IMG/VR virus record: IMGVR_UViG_3300032294_002877
Span: 116,461 to 180,460 of that record
Direction: 5' to 3' (one strand)
Origin: a virus
DNA: 64,000 bases
The position numbers and the translations under genes were made by a program. Positions 28,101 to 37,815 of this stretch are shown here, in pieces (position 1 is the first letter of the stretch; each line of letters starts with the position of its first letter). The notes under the pieces were generated by a model. That model was not told the DNA's origin, searched no databases, and saw nothing but the letters and a program-made list of their open reading frames with translations.

Positions 28101-29142
28101 ATGTAGCAAGTATATAGCATAATTTTTTAAGTTTTTCTAGTTTGTATACAGATCCTAATCCATCGAAGGTTTTTATACGATTAATCGTTAGGCTATTATA
28201 TATAGCCCTATATACATGGTATAGACTTGGAGATAAATATGATCTGCTTGGTAGTTTTGTTGTAGAGAATACCTGTCTATCATACTTGTCTTTCCCTCCT
28301 ATAAAATAGGAATAAAATTCTCCATTACTAATCCATAAATCATAATCTTTAATATTATCATGAACATAATTAGTATTATCTTCGATATAAAACTTCAAAC
28401 CGTTAGTAGAGTCCATAATAGATAAAGGCACGAGTTCCAATTCTTCGTTGGTATTAAATACAAAAGAACCATTATCCAGAATACTCGGATCGGCAATAAA
28501 TTTAGAAGAATCTTTATCTAATCTCTTGATTGTATTATTATCTATCTTGATGACAGTATCTGTTGTTGCTATTGTGTATGAAATATTATTTCTTTTATAT
28601 GTTAGATTAATATTGGGCTTGATACGAGTACCAGGAATAATCTGATCAAAATTATACAATGTAGAAGATTTATGTATAGCATTTTTCTTGTACCAAAATA
28701 AAACACCATACTCTACATCATATGCAGATAAATTTGTGTTTATGATCCAGTCTACACACAAATCCATAGATCCGGACTCAATATCCCAATTATTAAATTT
28801 AACCGCAGGAAATTTGAATAACTCCTCTACACCATAGACTTTTGCTCCAATAACACTATTTAAATATGTTTCTTTATTGTAAATATAATCATTATGAGAT
28901 ATTATTGCTGGCAACCAAACATCATCTAATTCCGAAATAGATATACCGTCAGGAGTATTAGAATCCATAATAGTTTTTAATATATTTGTGCTGGTGGTTG
29001 CTATGGATTCTCCATCGTTGGTGTTGTTATATCGTATCTTAAAGGAAGTAGCGTCTTCTACTAGGGTATGAGGTTTGAGATCATAACATAAAATTTTGTC
29101 ATGAACTATACAATTTTTTTTATAGTTTTTAGGATATCCCAT
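22186..29142 (-). CDS. Very large virion protein, 2318 aa
   Basis: A 2318-aa protein, too large to be an enzyme of a simple pathway and without recognised catalytic motifs. Around residues 580-660 it has a PKD/Ig-like stretch (GLYTIQGITSFGSTLKSIENIRVYVHD), then an extended beta-rich region with many Asn and Tyr. A C-terminal part includes a Cys group (FPECDAVCKDK) and ends EIWEWIPYEYF. The size and composition fit a tail or baseplate component of a large phage. It follows the 2191-aa gene with a TAATG overlap, so the two are probably made together and may form one complex. Specific role unknown. Confidence 0.6.
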   Translation of the reverse strand: MGYPKNYKKNCIVHDKILCYDLKPHTLVEDATSFKIRYNNTNDGESIATTSTNILKTIMDSNTPDGISISELDDVWLPAIISHNDYIYNKETYLNSVIGAKVYGVEELFKFPAVKFNNWDIESGSMDLCVDWIINTNLSAYDVEYGVLFWYKKNAIHKSSTLYNFDQIIPGTRIKPNINLTYKRNNISYTIATTDTVIKIDNNTIKRLDKDSSKFIADPSILDNGSFVFNTNEELELVPLSIMDSTNGLKFYIEDNTNYVHDNIKDYDLWISNGEFYSYFIGGKDKYDRQVFSTTKLPSRSYLSPSLYHVYRAIYNSLTINRIKTFDGLGSVYKLEKLKKLCYILATSPLIDRVNINYLQDDFLQNLIYNEYVNTVADTNTNTEIRKLITIVAKILQYYKQQSYFLQKQTLATNYITNKKQLYQQLLNKYGGYIKINTNTKIKYNKLINCDGPHALIDCKIKTFISKTLTPDDVIYNDMRIDFGDIYTESQMDPTLSASGCLCKIGDVNDPNKITTVPLANMAMPKIPEKIYTIFNKDISIKLPEDLDRGEGDQIHNGNHIQIDITANVDDSLSENVSYSWSLVDGPDCLRFSDFATNGNTDVMRRNRTSADFDPSIFVKQTGLYTIQGITSFGSTLKSIENIRVYVHDNSNQYEPGKTLPTLMSYNQDIVPNKYRAMVPNFRKIAFNKNGMVWFIDSDMYVSDNSNPIFVVDRRFVDKKISITNYQKPDTLTNDLHITFKPNNTVFKLQSIKIELMRDSDDRLSQCKSYYEPRLARQRDTFGAGIITGAARFYRINREFDSFDVRAYKKVGENWERDTRVSFSLPKVSTVYAPNIYTYGGYSKNIVEKIGVEIPYHPIKTNNTIQSYDKIPLNTPWGVDPTDKTQPVIDQELASGYLASAAAPLAVMSGHNNYGGIEPFYRCHLVDIPVTGYTTFDKGFFHPNSGWYYYTPTGYNPLGYNGTYSNVSAISSPNISSIQKFDVEKYKSYNFIGPGFYNLRSINNSDNNVPMEYRSAVRVDSYADASSPEWYDQDRNYGIRNFNGLDYKNQEMVDDFILIKYEEAPVEFDCNYTPTYQYVLMKDSMNALKLKDIEIKINLMNIPNPKNIVMALEVYNPTLDSIVSSNNNIYKDKIFIPFDKDTDRTSPPISWLSTLRSNGSSLSDVTVLDFLDKLKNTNTTNKPNTSILYLYNQENLDNYGYHFSLTFSDNMTFNNTFSDENKTSVSGVSVHSQAIANDSVVQPTLSPTGYSEKQTILHKQIIKNNRINLIDTALAKFKNLPLRNTVFTLKLYVLGPEEKIQSLDNTVHNSELSGLNVYESRISSNTILSSICNWSVIAHTASTIKYTTQDYLGTIDYESEQVSRTGYNYIADFTNKEYLLPKINLNAPYNYISTNTCRYPGNIELSKPLTYRQILFPFVGWFFTPFYSLVGALAEISILQASFAIGGRGDPIISMLYDIRFQRQQQEQERFYFKPVYDGTYPGSSSKALIQISKDRFNWYRLEVPIYKYNNTAILAKNRYKYIRLHKDMITPLSNFSFTRVANIYEIVNKNVIVLDTTMNVPLTGLTVPLSTTSSVTLKENDLVYVANQTTVSQNGVYYARSGSWIRYPDPGIRQTLQYDRLWGNNTITNSNIEAKKIITIPGSRLYNLYDIDDTIAVMKQPGATGTNDLFTNTIAQKALIYFNDQHNTVLTLNSPLPDGVDSGYIGKTLENSNSIVIYKDNVTKNDKLTVGKWGLTKSNAKQNHINKSILDVHSVATAEGSIGYGSQYLEPPMYSFIDSSHPNKIFDTDEILNNHENNKNKFNSIMVQQSGTTTFLKIDFSDQDVKKDLLVAYPYRLNSAAYLLDALNNYSLIFSSGLSLDSTSLKFTSGVPITGIDLDRLKRNIQNNLLINNEEYSFIDLKSDKFKTQLSPATTGEIIIENDYNINIPTIRLLPDQTGVLNTRLTNLNSQSDTPLDASNINFDTISSITDLELFYSNLPADPSGCFRKGYYPTDEFNVKCSGYRAKKKLSELYAERNEILSVFEENNKTPSGVLPYYDINIAQNPVSQAININYIPKQYYFISIDPEQECSLSYDVNVKILKTVTYECLPVVEFYQFPECDAVCKDKVTSPNPAADEILTGNGLSYTNNRVAEEKAKYPGVDWGETENLITMDREFFLSCDNNIRDTLVKVRETYIVPRSPANIRGKVKNIFNLNDSSQVFIKFRNIPRKLKTTDNLYSRYVYDYYGRLGPDIIPPKGGPMYNNYLGWRCVKVNTGNPNDPYPDKTDGQIIPTPTFYQWMNEMIFRGFFGSTDGVENKNDIMDSKEIWEWIPYEYF

Positions 29143-32100
29143 TATATTTCCTTAGTAGCTGTTAATGTCCATTTCCCATTCATAAATGTAAATAATCCTT
29201 TATTTCCGGATATAACATTAAAATCAAAAGGATTATCAAAGTTCACAAGCATCGTAGGAACAGTTTCTCCTTTCTTCCTGCCTGGAATATATGACAATTC
29301 AATTGTTGCATTATTTCCCATTCCTAAAATTCCTGGAGTAACAAAAGTTTGTTTACTGACAGGTTCGTAGTATCCTGTATCTTTATCATACCGACAAAGC
29401 AGTTTAGCACCTCGTGGAGCAGTATATCCTCCGCGGTCTTTTATAAATATTAGCCTGCGTAAACCGTTAGCTAATGGTTCCGTTGAATACTGAACATCGT
29501 CTAAGAATGCTCTTGCTGGATAAGTCTCGTCATTATCTGCGTCTTTAACCAAATCTTCTTCTAAAGTAGCATAAACCATTTTATATATGGAAGAAACGCT
29601 GTCAGCTTTTGTCGCCCAAACCTTTCTGCCTTCGTCCCATCTAAAGTCTATTGGTCCAACCGGCCAAAGGTCTGGTCTTTCCGCCCAGTTTAGATAAAAT
29701 TGTTTGAGTTTTTTCTTTGCTGTCCACTTACCGTTTTCATATTTTTGTGTTTTGCTGATAATTGATCCTTGGTAGCTTGTGGTTCTATCTCCTGGTTGTA
29801 TTGTTACAGAATCGTCGGGTGGAAATCCGCCAGGATCACTTAGATCATCTTCGTAAGCAACTTGACTAACACTACTAGTATTTGTTATACGAGTTCCTTC
29901 TATGGTCAAAAAATCACTATCGCTTAAAACTCTATCTTTTACGTACTCATTAACAGAATTGCTAAGTTTATATACATCTCCGATCTTTAAATCTTTAAAT
30001 GTGACCGGTTTTGGAAATCCATCCTTAGCTTTAACTTTGAATCTTTTGGGTCTACCATACTGGTCTATTTCGTATGGTTCATCGGCAGCATTTGGAACAG
30101 GATAACCCTCCAGATCGTATCCCCATCCATGTAGTACTAATGGTCCTCGTAATCCCATAAACCTTTGATTATTTTGATATGATCTTATTTCTCCATTATT
30201 CCTATCTTTAATCTTGTTTGATAGCCTCATATCCTTATCATAATAATCAGCATTAATAGTTATAGTCCCGTCTGTTTCATATTTTGTTAATGAATTGCTC
30301 AATGTTAGGTTTTTGGGGTTCACTGCTCCTCTGCCGACTATTTCTATACTGTGTCTGCATCTATCATAAAACGTTCTAGGTTTAGATGAGCTATATACAT
30401 TTATAGATAAATCTCCATGTACTCCGGAGCCTTCCGGATGAACGCCCTCATAATGCTGTACATTAGGATTTCTGAATTCCCCATAAGGAACCACTATGGG
30501 TTGCAAACTAACCATATTTATAGCAATAGAAACTCCTGCTTGACTAGAAGTTGTTGAAGCTGCTGTAGAAGCTGTAGAAGCCGTAGAGGTAACAGCTGTA
30601 GCATTGTATTCTAATAATGCCGATAGATCTGTACCGCTAGTTATAATATATGGTGGTAGTGTCTCTAATGATTGAGATGAAGCACTGCTAGTTATACTAG
30701 ATTTTAGTTTAATATTGAGTTTTTCTTCAGGATTTATACATTTATCGCAGTGTAAATTGTATACTCCGCTAGTTCCGTATCCGCTATTTAAATATCTCAG
30801 ATAAGATACTTGTATTTTCTTGGTTCCACTACAAAATGGACATAAGCTTCTATCATAGTATCCAAAATTGTATGTGCTGTGTTTTAAAGTAGGATAAAAA
30901 GAAACAGGAGAAAAGATACCATCTAAGCTCATCATGGATTGTAGTCCATAATCACTCGCTATCTGCGCTCTAACCTCTTTCTCTTCGTATAAACCAACGT
31001 CGGTTCGTTGTCTGATCTCGTTGCTCAAAGCAGGGATTGTGATGGCCGGGTCTGATATGTAAGATGTAGCATCTCTCCATCTTTGAGCATTATCACCAGG
31101 ATCATTTCCATAGTTTATGGAAAAACTAGGGTTGTCATCCCTAAACCTACCTGCGCCACCAGAAGAAAATATTATGCCAGTAATAGGATTTGGATCTCGG
31201 GTTAATCTAGATAAATATGGATAAGATTGCCCTATTAGTACTCTAACCGGACTCCAGCCGTATAGTTTACTTCTATAGTCTTTGGTATCGGGAGCATTGG
31301 ATAATCTTTGTTGTTGTAGAGCTCTTGTTTGATTATAAATATTATTTGCTGTTTGTTGTGACATTTTAGATAATTGCTTATTACGTTTCAAATTATCTAA
31401 ATGCATTTTTTTAACTCTATCACTATTTTCTTTATTGAAAAATCCTAATTTCCTTGTGTAAGTTCTGAAGCTATAAGTAGTTGTTATTCCTTGTTGACCG
31501 ACGGTGGTCTGTATATTGGTTATAATTGGACCTCCAGTAACATTGCCATCGGACTTTACAACTAAAACCTGATATTCTATATCCTCCGTCTTATCTGTTG
31601 GTATAAGAGGAGTAAATAATGTCGGCATACCATTAGGAAGACTTAGTATAGGATTGGTGGTATTGTATTTAACATCAGTATACAAATAACCCGTACTAAC
31701 CACTCCGGAAGGTATAGAAGCATAGTAACTGCTTCCATACAGGAATCTTCCTCCTAAATTGAACAGTGGTAGGCCGGGCATATCTATCTGTGCAGTCTCT
31801 ATAATATTCTGATAATTTGTACGACTTCTAGCATCGTTCATAGCTACATAATCCAAAAACGCCATACCTCCATAATTCCATGGCGTATAATCGTCAATAA
31901 AGTCTACATCGGTAGATAATATCCAATTATCAACGGCTTTTTGAGCTTGATCCGGACTTATAACCACATTTGTGTACGTACACACTGGGGGTATAGCATC
32001 CGATTGTGTTATACTCAATCCTGATGGAAAAACACTACTAGGATTCACTAAATATTCTATATACGGATAATTTGTCCATGGTCCATAATTATATATATTC

Positions 32101-35100
32101 GATTTTAATGGTATACCAGCAAAAAACGGATGAGCCATTTTAGGAGCTAACTGAGCATATGCGGCTGATTTATTAGCAGGATTAGACGCATTTCCTACGA
32201 CAAATCCCGGATCTTCTGTAACAGTAAATATATGAGATAGCATTTGTCTTATCCATCTCAAATCTCTTTGTCCGTCATCTGTCATATGCAAATAGATATT
32301 CAAATCCTCCATAGCTATATTCGCTATAATAGTTCTATTAGGATCTTTAGAAAATTCATCACTACTATTATTTAGAGTAATACCAGGAGCGTCTATCAGT
32401 ATTCTTGGTTCTTTAAGATTTTCGGGATCTAAAAATACTATCTTTTCGTCTATTTGTGTAGTTACGAACAGCTTTTTCATGGGCATATCCGTACCGTTGG
32501 CTCTCAAGATTTTTCTGCCAAAAGGATCAATAGCTTTCGATCCAACCAAACTCAGCGAGAATGGAGTAAATGTTGTAGGACTTTCTATACCATATTGATT
32601 ATATATAGCAGGTAGGGATATTGGCGAAGCAGATCCAGAAACTTCGACTAATATATAGTCGGATGGAGACAATGAAGAATAGTCCAATACAGGATATGTA
32701 AAAGTTCCCTCGGCACAAGCACTATCTCTGCGATCTTTCATGATATCCCAATTTTCGAAACTCCAATAAGGATTGAGTTTTTCTGCGGTAAATTTATTAA
32801 ATTGCTGCTGACTAAGCATACATATTTCGTATCGCTTATAATCAAATGCATCAGTAGCATTATATCCTAATACTGGTTTAATTTTACCCATTTCATCAGA
32901 TATATTATACCAGTCTCTACTGCCTACTGCTATACAATTATCTATAATGTTTCCGTATTCCTCCCATGCTCCATCATTAGTTGGAGTATAGCTATAATGA
33001 AGTTCTCCACCGCCACTAAAAACAAAGGCGGTGCCCGCCTCCGTAGGTAAAGCTATATTAGCAAAAGACGAATCTCTGTAACCAGCCAGATAAGGGGCTG
33101 TAACCATATATTTTTTACCGTAGTATTTACCAATATCAGAAACAAAATTATGCAATATTTGCAAATCTTTTAGTGCTGATTCATCAATCGAGAAAGATGC
33201 ATCTGCTTTATCTGGTATTGGCTCAATAGTTTGGAGAAAAGCCCCGCTCATATTTGTTCCCAAAGTATATCCCTCCGCTAATAGCCTCCAATACCAATTA
33301 TGTTTTTCTTTGGCTCTCGCTTCAGCTACGTTAGCAGCTAGTCCTTCGTTCTGATACTTTATTTTATCTTTAGCTATATATGCTTTACGTAACATCTCAA
33401 CAATATCTGTTTTAAAGGTCTTAGCTAATGAATATACCAAAAATTCATCAAAACCAGCGTGAGCAGCTCGAATCTCTGATTCTGATATCAAAAAATATGA
33501 GACTCCTGATATATTATAAAAGCTCTCTAAATTAACTGATGTTGCTGGCAATTCCGGAATTCTGAGCAATACAACTATTTGTCCTGTCCATGTATCAAAC
33601 CATACTGGTCTTATTCGTCTAAAGTCTGTATTCCCTCCCTCTATATTCACATCTATTTCGTTTTCCAAAATATATCCGAAAAATGGACATATAACATCCT
33701 TGAATAAAGGAAAAAATCTTTGTTCGAAGACAGTACCCCATGTGGCATTGTCAGCATTTTCTGCTTTTATAACTTTTCCCTTGTCGTAATTGCCTGTAGA
33801 TTTACCAGCTATGCTAGATCCCAAATAGTCCTTATCTGCCCAATCGATATCGGCATCCTTAAAGGGATAGCTTATATTAGCCGCTAATTTTATTTGATCA
33901 TTATGTTTATATATACCAGCATATCCAGGATTAATGATACTTGACAATTCCGGATTATGCAAATCTATGGCTGATGGGGTTTTTATTTTACCGTAATGAA
34001 ACTGTTTCGTTACCCCGTTTGTTGTTATTCTGTTAAAATTAGCAGATATTCTGCCTAATTGCATATAGTCAATAAAGCTATTATCTCTTGGGCTATAAAT
34101 ATAATTGCTTTGAGTATATGCTAATCTATAACTTTTTGCTTGATATAGTCTTTGTACGGGTCCACCAACTATCATTGCTCTGGCACTAGTTTCGTTTTTT
34201 TCTTTCCCTATTGTTAATGAGCTCAAAGGATATTGATTACATTGAAATTGTTTTATTGTAGTTTCTATCTCGTTTTGTCTGGGTTGTGCTAATCTGGATA
34301 TGGTTCTAACTTTTATAACATTGTATATTTTTCCATTAGAAACCAACGGTACCAAATCTACATAATAATCGAATCCGGCTTGTTCTGCTACGGCATTGAG
34401 CAAATCTGTGATACTGATCACTGGACCACTAATTCTAAAATCGTCTGGAAGTCGAGGAATTTCATTAAGATCCAATAAAAATTGACATCTTTTCGTAGGA
34501 GTACCATCCTCATTATCAACAATTGTTGGTGGTATAACTCCAAATCTTTTAAATTGATCGCTGATAGGATTATACGTATCATTTTCTTGCATACTCTTAG
34601 CTAAAATTCTACCAAAAGGAGAAAACGCTGTTCTTTTGGCATAATCACTAAATGGTACTGCACTTGATGGTGTTTTTAATAATGGGCCAACATCTGTTGC
34701 TGATGTTAATACGCTTAAAGCATCTAATATAGCATTAGCTGATATGCCATTACTATTAGACTTAGAACCACCAAATGAATCTCTTCCAAAAGATTCTAAA
34801 AATCCATAAACATTAAAAACATTAGGTATATTTCCTTCGTATAATCGTCCATAATACTCTACTCCTAATTTACCTCTATAATTTCTTGGTCCTCCAAATA
34901 ACGAATTGTTTGGTGCAGTTAGTGGGGCGGGTGTGGAGTTGGCTAATTTACTATAAATAGCTCCAGCATATCCGCCAATTATGACATAACAAGAATTCAA
35001 TAAAGACTGCATGCTATTAATAGTAACGCTATATGTATTACCGCCAGATCCTACTTGCCTAGTCCAGGATTGAACAAGTCCTCCGAATGAAAAGTTTCTT

Positions 35101-35717
35101 ATCCTAAATAATACAGGAGTATCTATTATGTCGTATCCTTTATTCAGATTCGAGTTATCTAATTGCCATGCATTATTGTAAGTATTATCTGGATTGATCC
35201 GGTTCGGTTGTCCAAAAAACCCGGGGTCAGGATTGTACCAGTATTTTGATAAAAATGATGGGGGTAAATCTACCTGGCTATTGGGACTAAAGCTTCCACC
35301 TCCATTTGTAAAAAATTCATAATATACTTTGCCAGGAACCATACGCTTAGAAATATCCATAGTTGTAGAGCTAAAAGAATTTCCTCTTTCATCTATATAA
35401 CAATCATTTCCGGCACAGGCATGATAATGGTTGATAGGAAACCTGTCTGTATCAATCGCCGGTTTGAGCATACCATCATCTTTTGCAGATAATGGAAATT
35501 GGGCAGCGATAGTGCCGTTTACGACATTGCTGTTAGCTGGTGCTCCAATAATACAACCCCTAGCAGCGGAATCATCCACAAGAGTTACCGTTAATTGAGC
35601 TGGTTGTCCTCCCCATCCCATACTAGTATTAAATCCGTTTATACTAGCTCCCAAAAATAATGTTTGGGCAATAATATCACTACCTACTTGATTGTCAGGA
35701 CATGGTTGTGTTGGCAT
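29142..35717 (-). CDS. Very large virion protein with tail-hub-like segments and a Cys4 motif, 2191 aa
   Basis: A 2191-aa protein without a signal peptide. Residues about 220-300 (GGNTYSVTINSMQSLLNSCYV and GFLESFG...ISANAILDALSVL) and 430-560 recall the arrangement of phage tail-hub/late-control D-type proteins, but I cannot confirm that by alignment. About residues 1620-1665 there is CPFC ... HCDKC, a likely zinc ribbon, rare in tail proteins. A Ser/Thr/Ala-rich stretch (STASTASTAASTT) near residue 1710 may be a flexible hinge. The gene starts at ATG 35717, just after the upstream stop, and overlaps the next gene by TAATG. Confidence 0.6.
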   Translation of the reverse strand: MPTQPCPDNQVGSDIIAQTLFLGASINGFNTSMGWGGQPAQLTVTLVDDSAARGCIIGAPANSNVVNGTIAAQFPLSAKDDGMLKPAIDTDRFPINHYHACAGNDCYIDERGNSFSSTTMDISKRMVPGKVYYEFFTNGGGSFSPNSQVDLPPSFLSKYWYNPDPGFFGQPNRINPDNTYNNAWQLDNSNLNKGYDIIDTPVLFRIRNFSFGGLVQSWTRQVGSGGNTYSVTINSMQSLLNSCYVIIGGYAGAIYSKLANSTPAPLTAPNNSLFGGPRNYRGKLGVEYYGRLYEGNIPNVFNVYGFLESFGRDSFGGSKSNSNGISANAILDALSVLTSATDVGPLLKTPSSAVPFSDYAKRTAFSPFGRILAKSMQENDTYNPISDQFKRFGVIPPTIVDNEDGTPTKRCQFLLDLNEIPRLPDDFRISGPVISITDLLNAVAEQAGFDYYVDLVPLVSNGKIYNVIKVRTISRLAQPRQNEIETTIKQFQCNQYPLSSLTIGKEKNETSARAMIVGGPVQRLYQAKSYRLAYTQSNYIYSPRDNSFIDYMQLGRISANFNRITTNGVTKQFHYGKIKTPSAIDLHNPELSSIINPGYAGIYKHNDQIKLAANISYPFKDADIDWADKDYLGSSIAGKSTGNYDKGKVIKAENADNATWGTVFEQRFFPLFKDVICPFFGYILENEIDVNIEGGNTDFRRIRPVWFDTWTGQIVVLLRIPELPATSVNLESFYNISGVSYFLISESEIRAAHAGFDEFLVYSLAKTFKTDIVEMLRKAYIAKDKIKYQNEGLAANVAEARAKEKHNWYWRLLAEGYTLGTNMSGAFLQTIEPIPDKADASFSIDESALKDLQILHNFVSDIGKYYGKKYMVTAPYLAGYRDSSFANIALPTEAGTAFVFSGGGELHYSYTPTNDGAWEEYGNIIDNCIAVGSRDWYNISDEMGKIKPVLGYNATDAFDYKRYEICMLSQQQFNKFTAEKLNPYWSFENWDIMKDRRDSACAEGTFTYPVLDYSSLSPSDYILVEVSGSASPISLPAIYNQYGIESPTTFTPFSLSLVGSKAIDPFGRKILRANGTDMPMKKLFVTTQIDEKIVFLDPENLKEPRILIDAPGITLNNSSDEFSKDPNRTIIANIAMEDLNIYLHMTDDGQRDLRWIRQMLSHIFTVTEDPGFVVGNASNPANKSAAYAQLAPKMAHPFFAGIPLKSNIYNYGPWTNYPYIEYLVNPSSVFPSGLSITQSDAIPPVCTYTNVVISPDQAQKAVDNWILSTDVDFIDDYTPWNYGGMAFLDYVAMNDARSRTNYQNIIETAQIDMPGLPLFNLGGRFLYGSSYYASIPSGVVSTGYLYTDVKYNTTNPILSLPNGMPTLFTPLIPTDKTEDIEYQVLVVKSDGNVTGGPIITNIQTTVGQQGITTTYSFRTYTRKLGFFNKENSDRVKKMHLDNLKRNKQLSKMSQQTANNIYNQTRALQQQRLSNAPDTKDYRSKLYGWSPVRVLIGQSYPYLSRLTRDPNPITGIIFSSGGAGRFRDDNPSFSINYGNDPGDNAQRWRDATSYISDPAITIPALSNEIRQRTDVGLYEEKEVRAQIASDYGLQSMMSLDGIFSPVSFYPTLKHSTYNFGYYDRSLCPFCSGTKKIQVSYLRYLNSGYGTSGVYNLHCDKCINPEEKLNIKLKSSITSSASSQSLETLPPYIITSGTDLSALLEYNATAVTSTASTASTAASTTSSQAGVSIAINMVSLQPIVVPYGEFRNPNVQHYEGVHPEGSGVHGDLSINVYSSSKPRTFYDRCRHSIEIVGRGAVNPKNLTLSNSLTKYETDGTITINADYYDKDMRLSNKIKDRNNGEIRSYQNNQRFMGLRGPLVLHGWGYDLEGYPVPNAADEPYEIDQYGRPKRFKVKAKDGFPKPVTFKDLKIGDVYKLSNSVNEYVKDRVLSDSDFLTIEGTRITNTSSVSQVAYEDDLSDPGGFPPDDSVTIQPGDRTTSYQGSIISKTQKYENGKWTAKKKLKQFYLNWAERPDLWPVGPIDFRWDEGRKVWATKADSVSSIYKMVYATLEEDLVKDADNDETYPARAFLDDVQYSTEPLANGLRRLIFIKDRGGYTAPRGAKLLCRYDKDTGYYEPVSKQTFVTPGILGMGNNATIELSYIPGRKKGETVPTMLVNFDNPFDFNVISGNKGLFTFMNGKWTLTATKEI

Positions 35718-35720
35718 ATG

Positions 35721-37751
35721 TTATGTATCCAGATAAGATCTCGCTATTGTGCATGGTTGATAGGTCCATCCTATTTGTCTAGTATATCTTCCTTCAACCG
35801 GGTTCCAAGTTTGATTATCTTGGTTAACGTACACTTGTCCGGGATTATTTGTTTGTCCTCCTGTTCGTGTATCACTACCCATATTACCAAAGATACTCAC
35901 AGTCCTATCTCCATACGGTTTTAAACCTTCTATCATGCCGGTAATCGTTTTGTATACTGTACCTCCTGTCCATAACGGACATTCCTTACTGGTCATAACG
36001 AAACCAGCCATACTACTGGGAGGCAGAACAGCCACTTCTATAGTCAAATCTCTTTTAGCGGCGGATCTTGTACCAAGAGCCTGTAAAATAGGACCTAGTC
36101 TTCTTCCTAATACGAAGGTTTCATTTATCACATCTGTTGGGCCCGTATCTGTGATAGTAAAGTTTTCGGATAATGCGCCGCTAATAAATACGAATCTGTT
36201 ACTATATTCGTAACTATATGAAATAGTACCTTTTCTAGGATCGTGACCTTCTGTTGTAGATATAGGAATAACATTTAAGAAATTTTCTTTGCAATAAATA
36301 GGATTTTTAGGATCGGGTGGCGGCTCCGTTGTGGGACTAAGATATTTTTCATTCCTGTCAGGAGCATTATTTAATACCAAGCTGGCTCTTCTATACAAAT
36401 ATGGTTTAATATCGTTTACCCAACCACTTAATGCATTTAAATATTTTGCTCCTTGAAACTGGGTCACAGCGCTTGTCTGTGTAAAATTATCTAAAATTTT
36501 AGGCACCGACGCATAAGGTTCCGATCCGCTAGATATAGTATGATCCAAACCTATTCTTGCTGGTTGTATGCCGGTTGGTATCAAACCAGAACTTCCGCTC
36601 ATAATATTTATCGGAGTAAAACTTAACCCTTTAATATTGCCTTGAACTCTGACTCTTTTAATATATCTTTCGTCTGTTGATGTTTCTAAGCTATAATCCT
36701 CAACATATCCTATTCCTGTTGGCATAGCAAGCCAAGTTTCATTAACTTCATAAGATCCTTCGGAAACACTAAAATTTATTGTTCTTAGGTGATTAAATAA
36801 ATAGACTTTGGATAAGCTTGAAAAAAATACATTATTTTCGTTCTCTACCCAAGACACAAGTCCGGAAGGAAAATTATTAGCTGATGTGGACGCTTTGAAA
36901 GATTCTGCTAATTTATATTGTACCCAGTCTCTAGCCTGTAGATAAGCGGTATAATTACCGCTAGGACTATAGCATCCGCTGCCTAGGCCTGACATTATAG
37001 GAAAACCTACTGCTGATAATCTTCTTGATATTTTATACTGAGGAATATTAATAATATCTAGAGTATTAGTACCGGCAGTAGGCGCACCATTGGTAGGAGC
37101 TCCAGGCTTAAGCATAGGATTACTGTATTCTGGTTTTCCGCTAACCTGAACACTAAATCTAGTATAAATATAATCCTCTAAAGGCTCTATATTCCATGAA
37201 TCAACAGTATTTTTAACCGGTGGAGCACCACTGATTCCGGGCTCGTTGTATTCTAATTGAACCTCATAATCAGCAGTAAAAACCCAATTATCTTCGGATT
37301 TGTTTATATTAAAACTATTTACACGAGCACCAGATATTGTTATACCGCTCTCTGGAGGACTACCATTACACTTTACCTGAAAAAGACCAGCAGTGCAAGA
37401 AAATAGTTGCTGTAAGTTTTTAACAGCTCCTAATAATACTTCCGTCCCTGTCCCTGGAGGCATTAGCTCAGGAATTTGCGCTCCTGGACTAACTGGGGCT
37501 CGTACAATTTTTCCGTTTATTGTAACATTAGTCTGAATGTTTTCTACTATTCCGGCACCGTTTCTATTATAACTCTTACTAAAATTAACGAACGGTGTAG
37601 GCCCAGCTATCTTGTGTAATCCTGTTCCATTAAATGATACTATAACAGTTGGCTCTCTTGGCGTAAGAGTCCCTGCAACATTTCCTCCACCAGCAACAGA
37701 AAACGGTAGATTTTCTCCATCTACTAGCTGTTCTGGACTAAAATATACCAT
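35721..37751 (-). CDS. Virion structural protein, 676 aa
   Basis: A 676-aa beta-rich protein beginning MVYFSPEQLVDGENLPF. The pattern of short strands (SFNGTGLHKIAGPTPFVNFSKSY, NVTINGKIVRAPV) and the C-terminal part with GRRLGPILQALGTRSAAKRDLTIEVAVLPP fit a phage tail or baseplate subunit. Ribosome site AAGGA precedes ATG 37751. It is followed 3 nt later by the 2191-aa gene. No enzyme motif found. I cannot place it in a named family. Confidence 0.55.
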   Translation of the reverse strand: MVYFSPEQLVDGENLPFSVAGGGNVAGTLTPREPTVIVSFNGTGLHKIAGPTPFVNFSKSYNRNGAGIVENIQTNVTINGKIVRAPVSPGAQIPELMPPGTGTEVLLGAVKNLQQLFSCTAGLFQVKCNGSPPESGITISGARVNSFNINKSEDNWVFTADYEVQLEYNEPGISGAPPVKNTVDSWNIEPLEDYIYTRFSVQVSGKPEYSNPMLKPGAPTNGAPTAGTNTLDIINIPQYKISRRLSAVGFPIMSGLGSGCYSPSGNYTAYLQARDWVQYKLAESFKASTSANNFPSGLVSWVENENNVFFSSLSKVYLFNHLRTINFSVSEGSYEVNETWLAMPTGIGYVEDYSLETSTDERYIKRVRVQGNIKGLSFTPINIMSGSSGLIPTGIQPARIGLDHTISSGSEPYASVPKILDNFTQTSAVTQFQGAKYLNALSGWVNDIKPYLYRRASLVLNNAPDRNEKYLSPTTEPPPDPKNPIYCKENFLNVIPISTTEGHDPRKGTISYSYEYSNRFVFISGALSENFTITDTGPTDVINETFVLGRRLGPILQALGTRSAAKRDLTIEVAVLPPSSMAGFVMTSKECPLWTGGTVYKTITGMIEGLKPYGDRTVSIFGNMGSDTRTGGQTNNPGQVYVNQDNQTWNPVEGRYTRQIGWTYQPCTIARSYLDT

Positions 37752-37788
37752 AATTCCTTAATCCTTATTATATCCTGTACTAATACTA

Positions 37789-37815
37789 ATTATAACAAAT
37801 CTTATTTCATGTGAA
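37789..37815 (-). promoter_or_regulatory. Candidate promoter upstream of the 676-aa gene
   Basis: On the minus strand TATAAT (37789-37794) is preceded by TTCACA (37810-37815) with 15 nt between. It lies in one of the few intergenic gaps (37752-37806) of the virion operon. Spacing is short and AT-rich DNA gives chance matches, so confidence is low. Confidence 0.25.
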
